13,435 nucleotides of DNA from Candidatus Peribacteria bacterium (GCA_903854455.1 CAINWJ010000038.1:1-13435), one strand, 5' to 3'. Positions 1-7,447 are shown, numbered from the stretch's first letter. A program made the numbers and translations. Notes: generated by a model from the letters alone, not told the origin.

Positions 1-196
1 GACCGCCGTGATGGCGGATGATGCACCCAAGGGGATCGCGGCAGCCAACGCGGCTGGAGTGTATTCAATCGCAATACCGGCACGCGGACATACATGGACC
101 GATTTTCAGAATGCGTCTTCCATTTTCCAAGATTTGAACGCACTGCTCGTCTTTATGCAAGTCGCACATGGCTCCGGGCTCCCTCCTGTTTCATGA
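1..196 (+). CDS. HAD-family phosphatase, C-terminal fragment (cut by window edge)
   Basis: The reading frame is open from the first bases and stops at TGA 194-196, so only the last ~64 residues are present. They contain the HAD motif IV signature ADDAPKGIAAANAAG, the acidic pair plus helix that holds Mg2+ in subfamily IA hydrolases of the beta-phosphoglucomutase/phosphoglycolate phosphatase type. A short tail typical of the end of these proteins follows (YSIAIP, then a helix rich in Leu). The nucleophile motif DxDGxx(T/V) lies upstream of the window. Family knowledge predicts a cytosolic phosphatase or phosphomutase on a small phosphorylated metabolite; the substrate cannot be told. The family call is fairly sure, the specific function is not. 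A second HAD gene of the same subfamily begins at the far end of the window. Confidence 0.8.
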   Translation, partial: TAVMADDAPKGIAAANAAGVYSIAIPARGHTWTDFQNASSIFQDLNALLVFMQVAHGSGLPPVS

Positions 197-229
197 TCTT
201 CATCGCAGGCAGAAGCCAATATTCGATCA

Positions 230-257
230 TTGCATAAAACAAGTAATAGTATATAAT
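230..257 (+). promoter_or_regulatory. Promoter of the CARDB protein gene, probably leaderless
   Basis: A perfect TATAAT -10 box lies at 252-257. A weak -35 (TTGCAT, 230-235) precedes it with a 16-nt spacer. The -10 box ends only 5 nt before the ATG at 263, so transcription should start at or next to the start codon. No Shine-Dalgarno sequence is present. Confidence 0.55.
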
Positions 258-262
258 AATAC

Positions 263-1783
263 ATGAAAACACACATTCCCCCCTCTCTCATGGAACATCC
301 CACTCACAGGGCCCTTGGAGCCGTATTCTGTTTCCTGATGGTCACATTCTTTGCAACGGCTTCCACGCAGGGCCGGTTCTCGTTCCTCGCGGACGTGTCG
401 GGCCTTCCCGACTATGCGGTGCAGGATCTCTACGTCGCCCCTGTGGTTCCTGAAGCGGGGGAGGAAGTGTCGTTCCATGCGACCGTGCGCAACGTGGGCA
501 CGTCGCGCGGAACGCACCGCGACTTCGCGCGGCTCTGGGTGGACGACCGGCCTAGTAACAACCTCGCGATCGTCGGCGGTCTGCCTGTCGGCTCGACACA
601 GAGCGTGCAGTGGGGTACGACGGGGAATCCTCCGCCCATGGCGTGGACGCCCACGCCGGGGGAGCACTTATTTAGGATTTGCCTGCACCAGCAGACGTCC
701 ATCGATACCGAGGCGTACCTTACGGATGCCAATGCGGCCAATGATTGCCAAACGCTCTCCTTCACGGTGAGCGGATCCGCGGAGTCCTCCAGCTCATCCG
801 CGGCACCTTTGCCTTTCTCAAGCTCCGTGTCGTCTTCCGCTCCGGCCTCATCTGCCCTGCCGGACTTTGCTGTTTCTACGTTCAGCATTGCGGCAGGCCC
901 CTCGGAAGGGAAGTTTAGCGCGGGAGTCGTCATTACCAACCAGGGCGCGGACTCACCTGCGGCGACGTACGCCATTCTGGAATACCACCGCGCGGGCGGC
1001 ACGTCATGGGAGAGCATCGTGCCTGCAAAGGACATTCCTCTGCTGCATGGCGGGGAGATGGCGGAAGTCAACTGGCGCGATAACGGCCGGGGCATCACAG
1101 GTGCTTATGCCATTAGCGCCGGCACCTACGAGTTCCGCGCCTGCGCGGATGCCTGGAACCTGGTGAGGGAATCCGACGAGCGCAACTGCACCACGCCCGT
1201 CACCGTCGTCTTTGGTGAAGCGGCGTCATCTGCATCCTCCGTTTCTGCCGCGTTTTCCTCTTCCTCGTCTTCCCGGGCTGCGGCTTCTTCGTCTTCCGCC
1301 TCCTTCCGCTCGGTTTCCTCCTCAAGCGCACGGAACAGCTCCGCATCGAGAACAAGCGGGTCCTTGCCTAACCTGGTTATCCGCTCCTTCCGCGTCACTC
1401 CCCGTAGTTTTGCGGTCGGGAGCCGGTGGGGCGTCCGTGCCTCCGTCATGAACCTGGGACAGACTTTCTCCGCAGAAACCGATGCCGTCCTCAAGATCGA
1501 CGTGAACAACGACAGCCAGGACATCCTCACGGAGAGCGTCAGCCAGGTTGTTCCGTCGCTCGCGGCGCGGGAAAGATTCGACGTGCTCTGGAGCACTGCC
1601 GCCCCCGCCATCGAGTGGCTCTCGGTGCCCGGCACGCACCGCGTGGGCATTTGCGTCAACCAGCGGCGCCAGGCCGCAGAGAGCAACTATAAGGACGATT
1701 GCGCCTGGACCCTCATCCGTGTGCGGGACGCGTCCTCTGGCCCTGAGTTCCGTGCCGCAGGTATGGACACGCCGTCGCGGTAA
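263..1783 (+). CDS. Secreted protein with three CARDB-like domains and Ser-rich linkers
   Basis: This is a 506-residue protein with an N-terminal signal peptide (hydrophobic stretch about residues 17-33, Ala-rich cleavage region ATAS). Three homologous beta-sandwich units of ~115 residues follow: about 49-170, 200-316 and 369-487. Each opens with P-(D/N)-(Y/F/L)-(A/V)-V/I and a (T/R)NxG or NLG turn, and ends with GxxxxxxC followed 15-22 residues later by a second Cys (C140/C162, C294/C309, C464/C480). This resembles CARDB (cell-adhesion-related, Ig-like) domains, and each Cys pair could form a disulfide outside the cell. The two linkers (171-199 and 318-368) are mostly Ser and Ala and use mixed Ser codons, so selection appears to act on the protein rather than on a DNA repeat. 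No sortase motif or C-terminal membrane anchor is visible. Likely a surface or secreted adhesion or structural protein; no catalytic motif is seen. The gene is GC-rich relative to the genes further right. Confidence 0.75.
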   Translation: MKTHIPPSLMEHPTHRALGAVFCFLMVTFFATASTQGRFSFLADVSGLPDYAVQDLYVAPVVPEAGEEVSFHATVRNVGTSRGTHRDFARLWVDDRPSNNLAIVGGLPVGSTQSVQWGTTGNPPPMAWTPTPGEHLFRICLHQQTSIDTEAYLTDANAANDCQTLSFTVSGSAESSSSSAAPLPFSSSVSSSAPASSALPDFAVSTFSIAAGPSEGKFSAGVVITNQGADSPAATYAILEYHRAGGTSWESIVPAKDIPLLHGGEMAEVNWRDNGRGITGAYAISAGTYEFRACADAWNLVRESDERNCTTPVTVVFGEAASSASSVSAAFSSSSSSRAAASSSSASFRSVSSSSARNSSASRTSGSLPNLVIRSFRVTPRSFAVGSRWGVRASVMNLGQTFSAETDAVLKIDVNNDSQDILTESVSQVVPSLAARERFDVLWSTAAPAIEWLSVPGTHRVGICVNQRRQAAESNYKDDCAWTLIRVRDASSGPEFRAAGMDTPSR

Positions 1784-2071
1784 CCCCTCCGCAGCTCCTC
1801 CACTGGCGATCGAACCGCGCGGGAAAGGGTGCTTCCGCCTTTGCCCCCCCGTTCGGTAGTATGTGGCTGCTCCACGTGAATGCGAGCAGCGCTCTGTGAG
1901 CTTATTTATATAAGTGGCAGCCCCAAGGCTCACGATAACAAACTCTGTGATCGAGACTTTGGTGAGGTGGTTTAAGATATTAAGAGATATCGATTTCATA
2001 ATTTGACTAACAGCCGTTGACACAAGGTGATGATGGCGTCATAAGCCATTTATGGTAGTCTGTTTTCTGCC
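1784..2071. other. Intergenic region with inverted repeats, no intact gene
   Basis: No convincing coding frame is seen. An inverted repeat GCTGCTC/GAGCAGC (1866-1872 and 1884-1890, 11-nt loop) could end the upstream transcript but lacks a T-run. A second pair, GTGAGC/GCTCAC (1896-1901 and 1928-1933), encloses an AT-rich stretch and a 12-nt match to the tRNA-Glu acceptor end (1914-1925). Confidence 0.4.
2017..2045 (+). promoter_or_regulatory. Sigma70-type promoter upstream of the phosphatase remnant
   Basis: A perfect TTGACA -35 (2017-2022) is followed after 17 nt by CATAAG (2040-2045), a 4/6 match to the -10 consensus. Predicted transcription start is near 2052, about 20 nt before the ATG at 2072. 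It looks like the promoter of the gene whose remains follow. Confidence 0.45.
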
Positions 2072-2365
2072 ATGTAGAGATCGTTCCTCCATCAAATCGT
2101 CTTCGTCCGGCATGCACAGACGACCTACTCCAATGTCTTTCCCGACATCACGCCCGAAGGCGCGGAGCAGCTGCGGCGCACGGCAGAAGGGCTCCGGCCG
2201 TTCCTATTCGAGAGATCACATGCCGACCTGAAAATCATTGCTTCTCCGGCTATACGCGCCCAAGGTTCGGCGGAAGTGCTGGCGGAGGCGCTGCAGCTGC
2301 TTGCCGAACCTGAGCCGTATGTCCGTTTTCGAACGCCATATATTGCATGTTCAGATTTCTACTGA
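2072..2365 (+). pseudogene. Histidine phosphatase (RHG) family remnant, nonsense codon 2 and 3' truncation
   Basis: The frame reads ATG (2072) then TAG at the second codon, then about 95 codons open to TGA at 2363-2365. The open part carries the N-terminal half of a histidine phosphatase: the phosphohistidine loop IVFVRHAQTTYS (RHG variant RHA), a D-I-T-P-E-G-A-E-Q-L helix matching the usual L-T-xx-G-xx-Q-A, and IIASPAIRAQGSAEVL, matching the SSPxxRAxQTA helix with its phosphate-binding Arg. The frame ends soon after this, so the catalytic Glu and second His of the C-terminal half are missing. No alternative ATG, GTG or TTG lies upstream of the RHA motif in this frame. A promoter sits at the expected distance. 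I read it as a decayed gene; an intact family member lies at 7975-8565. A less likely reading is a short expressed protein using a non-standard start. Confidence 0.7.
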
Positions 2366-2382
2366 ACACACTACATGTAGAA

Positions 2383-2415
2383 ATCCCGGTCGTATGAATC
2401 GCATACGACCGGGAT
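2383..2415 (-). terminator. Strong hairpin downstream of the aldolase gene
   Basis: A perfect 14-bp stem (2383-2396 with 2402-2415) with a 5-nt loop begins 27 nt beyond the aldolase stop codon. On the minus strand it is followed by a short T-rich stretch (TTTCTAC). The T-tail is weak, but stem strength and position support a transcript end or 3'-end stabiliser. It could also act on rightward transcripts from the phosphatase remnant. Confidence 0.6.
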
Positions 2416-2442
2416 CAGCTTTCTCTGCTTTGCGGCGGAAGA

Positions 2443-3459
2443 TCAGGAGTTCTTGAGTTTCTTCGCCAGCTTGGAACCCCATCCGGCAGATCCGAAGCCG
2501 GTCATACGATCTTCGCAGACCTTCTGCATGGCTTCGCGGGCCGGACTGAGGTACTCGCGGGGGTCGAACAGTTCCGGCTTGGTTGCGAAGAGCTGTCTGA
2601 TCGCGCCGGTCATGGCGAGGCGGTTGTCGGTGTCGACGTTGATCTTGGTGACGCCGGACTTGATCGCTCGCTGGATCTCGGCCAGGGGGACACCCCAGGC
2701 GGGTTTCAGGTTCCCGCCGTACTGGTTGATCAGCTCCCGCAATTCCTGCGGGACGGAAGAAGCGCCGTGCATGACCAGATGCACGTCCGGGATCCGGCGG
2801 TGGATCTCCTCGATGCGACTGATCGCCAGCACGTCTTCCGTGGGGGGCTCGTCGAACTTGTACGCGCCGTGGCTCGTACCGATTGCCACCGCAAGTGCAT
2901 CGACGCCCGTGGATTTCACGAACTCCTCCGCCTGATCGGGATCCGTGAGCATCTGCGAGCGGGTGAGATTCCCTTCGGCACCGTGGCCGTCCTCCTTGTC
3001 ACCGGCCCCTTTCTTGAGATGGCCGAGACAGCCGAGTTCGCCTTCCACTGAGACTCCTTTTTGTCGAGCCATCCACACCACATGGGTGGTGACGGCGATG
3101 TTGTAGTGGAAGTCGGCGGGAGTCTTCCCATCCGGTAGCAGGCTTCCGTCCATCATGACGGAGGTGAAGCCTGCGTTGATCGCGGACTCGCAGGTAACCG
3201 GGGAATTCCCGTGGTCGAGATGCATGACGATAGGCACCTCGGGGTACTCCTCGACTGCGGACTGCATGAGACCACGGAGAAACCGATCCTTGGCGTACTT
3301 CCGGGCACCCCGGGACATCTGGAAGATGACGGGGCTGTCGACATGCTTCGCCGCATCCATGATCGAAAGAATTTGTTCGAGGTTGTTCACATTCAAGGCA
3401 GGAACCCCGAACCCGTTCTCCCGGGCGAAGTCGAGCACTGGACGCATTGCTACCAACAT
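2443..3459 (-). CDS. fba: Class II fructose-bisphosphate aldolase
   Basis: This 338-residue protein is a zinc-dependent class II aldolase, interconverting fructose 1,6-bisphosphate with dihydroxyacetone phosphate and glyceraldehyde 3-phosphate in the cytosol. Visible hallmarks: HLDHG at 80-84 (catalytic D82, metal ligand H83), EGELG at 139-143, GTSHGAYKF with ligand H197, MHGASSVP with ligand H231, and KINVDTDNR around 272-280 (phosphate/DHAP binding). Length and the GAYKF and HGASSVPQE signatures fit the CbbA/FbaA-like subtype of ~340-345 residues. The start at 3459 is supported by an AAAGGAG Shine-Dalgarno sequence 5 nt upstream, the only clear one in the window. A promoter lies at 3562-3589 and a strong hairpin follows the stop. 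The gene stands alone, divergent from the kinase fusion gene. It probably serves central glycolysis/gluconeogenesis. A related tagatose- or inositol-pathway aldolase role cannot be excluded, but the sequence fits FBA best. Confidence 0.93.
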   Translation of the reverse strand: MLVAMRPVLDFARENGFGVPALNVNNLEQILSIMDAAKHVDSPVIFQMSRGARKYAKDRFLRGLMQSAVEEYPEVPIVMHLDHGNSPVTCESAINAGFTSVMMDGSLLPDGKTPADFHYNIAVTTHVVWMARQKGVSVEGELGCLGHLKKGAGDKEDGHGAEGNLTRSQMLTDPDQAEEFVKSTGVDALAVAIGTSHGAYKFDEPPTEDVLAISRIEEIHRRIPDVHLVMHGASSVPQELRELINQYGGNLKPAWGVPLAEIQRAIKSGVTKINVDTDNRLAMTGAIRQLFATKPELFDPREYLSPAREAMQKVCEDRMTGFGSAGWGSKLAKKLKNS

Positions 3460-3561
3460 GGCAGCTCCTTTCGTGGAACAGAACTCTGTGAACTGAAAGA
3501 CCGATCTCTCCGCGCACGCGGAAAATCAGTAAACGATCTTCCGTATGAACAGAGTTGACGT

Positions 3562-3589
3562 AGTCTACACTTTAGTTTGCTTGAGTCAA
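3562..3589 (-). promoter_or_regulatory. fba: Promoter of the aldolase gene, overlapped by an inverted repeat
   Basis: On the minus strand, TTGACT (3584-3589) is followed after 16 nt by TAGACT (3562-3567). Transcription would start near 3555, giving a ~95-nt 5' leader before the Shine-Dalgarno sequence and ATG. An inverted repeat GTTGAC (3554-3559) / GTCAAC (3585-3590) spans the -35 and start-site regions and could be an operator. Confidence 0.5.
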
Positions 3590-3683
3590 CGAAGAAATAT
3601 ATTCCTTGGTGTAGAAATATCACTCAGAAACTGATTTTCTGCTTCATTTTTCGCTTATCTGCATATTTGTATGTAAATACGCA

Positions 3684-3711
3684 TTGACATTGCCAAATAA
3701 TCAAATAGCAT
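3684..3711 (+). promoter_or_regulatory. Promoter of the PfkB-APH fusion gene
   Basis: A perfect TTGACA (3684-3689), a 16-nt spacer and TAGCAT (3706-3711, 4/6 to consensus) lie in an AT-rich intergenic stretch. The predicted start near 3718 gives a leader of ~37 nt. No Shine-Dalgarno sequence precedes the ATG at 3755. A small hairpin (CAGAAA/TTTCTG, 3625-3641) lies upstream. Confidence 0.5.
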
Positions 3712-3754
3712 TTCTGGTTGCAGTTCGAGTGCATCATCAGGTTTCTATCATTTT

Positions 3755-6307
3755 ATGAGCAAACGAGGCCTATCCACCTTTGTAGAGAATCTCCATGTTC
3801 CCGCTGTTAAAGGCAGACATGTGTTTGATTGTCTCAGGCAAATTGGGATCGATTTACCGGTGGATAATTCTGAGGAGATGACAGACATTCACACAATTGA
3901 AACGCAATTCTCCAAGCAACACATCCAAGGGAAAATTGCCGTCACAAGGAAGGCATTAACATCTGTCCTGCATCCGGAATTCCTGCAAGATGTACTTCAT
4001 TCCGAGCGGCAGGACCGGCAGGTGGATGATGGAGGTAAGAATCAGATGGTTGCTGTGGCTGGCCCCATCAGCCTGGATTTGAGCCTCATTTTCCGTGATG
4101 TAGGAGGAGCAATCGTCCTTGAAGACGTGGATCTCATGGCAGGAGGAACGGGCTTGAAAGCAGTTGCAGCCTCACGGTTCGGGATACGAACAAAATTTTT
4201 CGCTATGGGAGAAGATCCATTAATGCGAAAAATTTTTTCGCATTGGTCCAACTCTATCGGCGACTCTTTTGTTTTAGAGGAAGGGCCAAGCCGCGTTGTA
4301 CCCCACATTACAGTGCTTCGGAGTGTGGAAGGTCGGGATGTCGGAACCTCTCCTGCTGTGCTTGTACCACCGATTAGTCTTTCACCGGAGGAGGGCAATC
4401 ATTTCCTTGGGCACCTGGAACAACATCTCCCCGACACGAAGGAATGCGACCCTCTGTTTCTTTGTTTTAATGGACGGCATACCTTTCCCGGTCTGCAACC
4501 AGAGTTTTACGGATCGCTGATGGAAATTGCAAAGCGGAAGGGATATCGCATTGTGGCAGACATGCGACTCGGAATGACGGAACAGGAGATGTATGCGATC
4601 TATGAAAGCTCCCCGTGGATGGTGAAGCCGAATCTGGCAGAATTTCTAAAATTTTACCGCTACGTTTATCCTGAGATACCCATTCCGACTTCGCCTACGA
4701 AAGATGAAATCGGGAATATGGCGTCGGATATCTCCCATAGGTTCAGTATCAATGTGCTGGCCGTTACGCTGGGAAAAGGCGGTGCGGTATTGATCGTCCG
4801 TCGACCGCGATTGCACGGGGTGCTGGCAAGCTCCACCAAAGCAGATGAGGTTTCACCCATTGGTTGCGGAGATGCCTTTACTGGTGCATTTCTTGCTCAG
4901 TACATTGAGCATGCCGATTATGACAAAGCCCTGCGTTATGCCACCGCTGCAGGAGCGGAGACAGCAAAAGAGCCGGGGACGAGAATCGCTCAACGGGAAC
5001 AAATCGAAAGCGCTGCAGCTGATCTTCAGAAACATGATCGCTGCCAAACAGTGGGTTCGCCCACTGCAACCTCTTTTATCAGAGAAAACTTGTTCCAACA
5101 AAGGGGCTACATTTTACGGGGCTCCAATGAGAGAGGGGGCAGTAGCATGCAAACGTTTGTTGCTAGGCGGAAGTCAGACGGATTGGAATGCATCATTAAA
5201 TACAGCGATTGGGATGGCGTGTCTTCGGATGGCATCCCCTGGCTACTTGGACAGGCGATCAAACTGAAAGCATTGCAGGCGGATAAGGATGTGCCTCAGG
5301 AATTGAAAGAGTTATATCCGAAGGTTGTCGAGATTTTCCAAGGTGAGAACGTCGCTTATTACGTGATGGAAGTATTTCCTGGAGCACAGGATCTCGCACG
5401 TCACTATCTGGACAATCCCGAGGCCACTGCACCGCAGATGTTCACTGAACTCAGCGGTGTATTCAAGCAGTTGTTGCGAGCCTATATCACCCGACCAATA
5501 GAGCGCCGTGGGGGAGAGGTTGGAACCAATCTTCTGAACCGCGCAGAGCGGAGGCTTGAAATGCTGGCCAACAAGTCCGAGCACCACGTTTATCGCCGGT
5601 TGGTCGAAGGCAGGCCTTTCGTGTTGGGATCTCTTTGTAAGCGCGACGCGAGCCAGTTTTTTGCGGAATTGATGGAAGCAAATTCCATCGTCATCAATGA
5701 GACAGAATTCCCGAATTTGCCACAGCTTCTTCGAGTGATACGCGATCATCTTCCGCAACTCCAAGATGAGATCGGCCCCACGCATTTCAGCATATTGACG
5801 CATGGTGATCTCTCCATAAGGAATTTCCTCAAGTCTCCGAACGGTGATGTCAGAATCATTGATGTGCGTTCTCCTACCAGGATCCACAGCGTCACTCCTG
5901 ATGCCACTTCCATCGAGTATGACTTCGCCAAATTGTACTACAGCCCGATCATGGAATTGGTTCGCAATGAGTATAGTTCCGTTCGCCCGGAAGGAGATTG
6001 GAAGGCAGATCGACCGTCGTTTCAATTCGATTACTCGCAAGATCCGACCGTCAGCCGGTTTATGGATCTGAGAACACTACTTCATGAACAATTCGTGGAT
6101 GATGATATGAGAAGAGCATTGAACATCCGCCATCAAGAATGGAGCGCATTTCCGCTCTTCGGGGAAGCACTCAATTACACGAGCGACGCAGTGCATCGCT
6201 TATCACAAGATCCCTCCGGCAAGCACAGCCTGATGTACTATCTGGAAGCAGTCAGGCTGCTCACGAAACTGCTCTCAGATCGCAAAATGCTTCCAGCACA
6301 AATGTAA
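3755..6307 (+). CDS. Two-kinase fusion: PfkB-type sugar kinase plus APH-like kinase
   Basis: This 850-residue protein appears to be two kinases in one chain. Residues 1-95 match nothing I recognise. Residues ~98-428 are a PfkB/ribokinase-fold domain: AGGTGLKAVAASRFG at 129-143 (substrate-binding GG motif, with Lys where Asn is usual), KPNLAEF at 291-297, VTLGKGGA at 337-344, and GCGDAF at 370-375 (anion hole and catalytic base D373). Residues ~440-850 look like an aminoglycoside-phosphotransferase-type kinase: candidate ATP-binding K482 (CIIKYSD), VMEVFPGA hinge at 537-544, Brenner loop HGDLSIRN at 683-690 (catalytic D685, metal-binding N690), and IIDVRS with metal-binding D703. Both active sites look essentially intact. 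I know the two families separately but not this fusion. A protein that phosphorylates one sugar or polyol twice, or two linked substrates, is an inference. The gene has its own promoter, no Shine-Dalgarno sequence, and ends 12 nt before the stop of the convergent RtcB-like gene. Confidence 0.85.
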   Translation: MSKRGLSTFVENLHVPAVKGRHVFDCLRQIGIDLPVDNSEEMTDIHTIETQFSKQHIQGKIAVTRKALTSVLHPEFLQDVLHSERQDRQVDDGGKNQMVAVAGPISLDLSLIFRDVGGAIVLEDVDLMAGGTGLKAVAASRFGIRTKFFAMGEDPLMRKIFSHWSNSIGDSFVLEEGPSRVVPHITVLRSVEGRDVGTSPAVLVPPISLSPEEGNHFLGHLEQHLPDTKECDPLFLCFNGRHTFPGLQPEFYGSLMEIAKRKGYRIVADMRLGMTEQEMYAIYESSPWMVKPNLAEFLKFYRYVYPEIPIPTSPTKDEIGNMASDISHRFSINVLAVTLGKGGAVLIVRRPRLHGVLASSTKADEVSPIGCGDAFTGAFLAQYIEHADYDKALRYATAAGAETAKEPGTRIAQREQIESAAADLQKHDRCQTVGSPTATSFIRENLFQQRGYILRGSNERGGSSMQTFVARRKSDGLECIIKYSDWDGVSSDGIPWLLGQAIKLKALQADKDVPQELKELYPKVVEIFQGENVAYYVMEVFPGAQDLARHYLDNPEATAPQMFTELSGVFKQLLRAYITRPIERRGGEVGTNLLNRAERRLEMLANKSEHHVYRRLVEGRPFVLGSLCKRDASQFFAELMEANSIVINETEFPNLPQLLRVIRDHLPQLQDEIGPTHFSILTHGDLSIRNFLKSPNGDVRIIDVRSPTRIHSVTPDATSIEYDFAKLYYSPIMELVRNEYSSVRPEGDWKADRPSFQFDYSQDPTVSRFMDLRTLLHEQFVDDDMRRALNIRHQEWSAFPLFGEALNYTSDAVHRLSQDPSGKHSLMYYLEAVRLLTKLLSDRKMLPAQM

Positions 6308-6319
6308 TCGAATCATTTC

Positions 6320-7447
6320 CTATCGGACACCAAGATGATTGCCTTTGCAGTAGCTGAAAACTTGCCGGATTGTTCCGGTGATATCACCTTTACAGATCCT
6401 CAGCATCGCTTGGATGACCTCAGGCAGAGATCCCTCGTCACTTATCTCACACGGCCGGATTCGGAACCTCGGATCATCCATAAGCGTCTGCTCTTCCGTA
6501 TAGCGCTGGCCATTGAAAATCACTCCATCCTGCTCGTATTGGATTTGGATCCCCTCGGTGCATTCCCTTCCTAATCCATGAGGGAACAGAAGTGCTGGCG
6601 TATTGCCAATAGTGACATCGTTTGGCCCGCCCTCTTGTGGACGAACGAGATAGACAGGCTTCCCGGGCGCAGTAAGCAAGGGGACGATGCGATCTTTTAC
6701 CCACTGACAACCAACCGCTACGGAGTTGGCAGACGGCATTCCATAATGCTGGACGCTCAATATTTCGCTATCAATATTTTCATCTCCAAAGATGAGATCC
6801 GCGAGATACCGGTGACGAAGTGTATTGTGAGTCTCCTCCATGTGCGCAAGTTTAATGAATTGCTCGGCGACTTTTCCGCGAATGAACCGGATCGCCCTAT
6901 TGAGTGACCGATCCTCGATTGTCTCTATCCGATGCGAGTACCAGTTTCCGGCTTTCGGGTACAGTCCATTATGCGCCTTCGCCGTCTCATTCCCTGACGA
7001 GTGGAAAATCGCGTAATGACCGTCTTCCAGTCCCGGCGACCCCTGCGATTCACCAAGGATCACGAAGTGGTTCCCGCCGCCCACGTTCCACTTGTATGTC
7101 GACGCGTTCTCCGTGATGTCTTTGGCATGCTGCAGTCGAGATGCAAACTCTCCCACGGACTCAGGAGGCTTCCCAACTTTGAAGACACTCACGCCGCAGC
7201 AATGTACATGCGCGTCAGTGGGCACCATAGGTTCGGATGCGTCCCATGAATATGCAGCTCCACTGAAAATTCCCTTTGAAATCCTTTCGATTTCTCGTGA
7301 GCAATAGAGATCGGGGAGCGCCCACACTTTGGCACTGCGTTCATCGCCGGACACGCGTGAAGCCGCCCGCGCGAGCAACCGTTCGGTTCCTTGTAGATGA
7401 GGGAGTACGCCGCGCTGGGTCGGATCATTCAGTGATAAGTTTTCCAT
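6320..7447 (-). CDS. Divergent RtcB-like RNA ligase family protein
   Basis: This protein of 375 residues (385 if the upstream ATG at 7477 is used) carries, in RtcB order, most metal- and GMP-binding motifs. Numbered from 7447 they are a His/Cys-rich HVHCCGV (C84 matches the metal-binding Cys of the usual DxxCG), GGGNHF with N126-H127, IFHSSG with H149 in place of HSGSRG, THN with H207-N208, and FPHGLGR with H290, matching the HGAGR His that is guanylylated in RtcB. RtcB joins 2',3'-cyclic phosphate or 3'-phosphate RNA ends to 5'-OH ends using GTP and Mn2+. This protein is short and departs clearly from the family: the Asp of DxGCG is not at its usual spacing and the HxGSR loop is altered. It may act on a different RNA or end structure. 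Neither start has a Shine-Dalgarno sequence; I prefer 7447 because a TATAGT box lies 9 nt upstream. The assignment rests on motif reading, not on a search. Confidence 0.62.
   Translation of the reverse strand: MENLSLNDPTQRGVLPHLQGTERLLARAASRVSGDERSAKVWALPDLYCSREIERISKGIFSGAAYSWDASEPMVPTDAHVHCCGVSVFKVGKPPESVGEFASRLQHAKDITENASTYKWNVGGGNHFVILGESQGSPGLEDGHYAIFHSSGNETAKAHNGLYPKAGNWYSHRIETIEDRSLNRAIRFIRGKVAEQFIKLAHMEETHNTLRHRYLADLIFGDENIDSEILSVQHYGMPSANSVAVGCQWVKDRIVPLLTAPGKPVYLVRPQEGGPNDVTIGNTPALLFPHGLGRECTEGIQIQYEQDGVIFNGQRYTEEQTLMDDPRFRIRPCEISDEGSLPEVIQAMLRICKGDITGTIRQVFSYCKGNHLGVR

Noticed and set aside
789..1350. Ser-codon-rich stretches as a DNA repeat or CRISPR-like array
   Set aside because: The serine codons vary without a regular unit or spacing; they are protein linkers within one long frame.
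1322..2023. Long minus-strand reading frame opposite the CARDB gene
   Set aside because: It is a shadow in GC-rich coding sequence: the translation is Arg- and Gly-rich, has no recognisable domain, and the opposite strand has a clear signal peptide and repeated domains.
2072..2077. Recoded TAG (amber read-through) allowing translation of the histidine-phosphatase remnant
   Set aside because: TAG is used as a normal stop by the intact phosphatase gene (8563-8565) and the RtcB-like gene (6320-6322), and no suppressor tRNA is seen; the remnant is also truncated at its 3' end.
5312..6040. 242-codon minus-strand frame inside the kinase fusion gene
   Set aside because: It lies wholly opposite the APH-like domain, whose motifs are intact on the plus strand; no promoter or Shine-Dalgarno sequence supports it.
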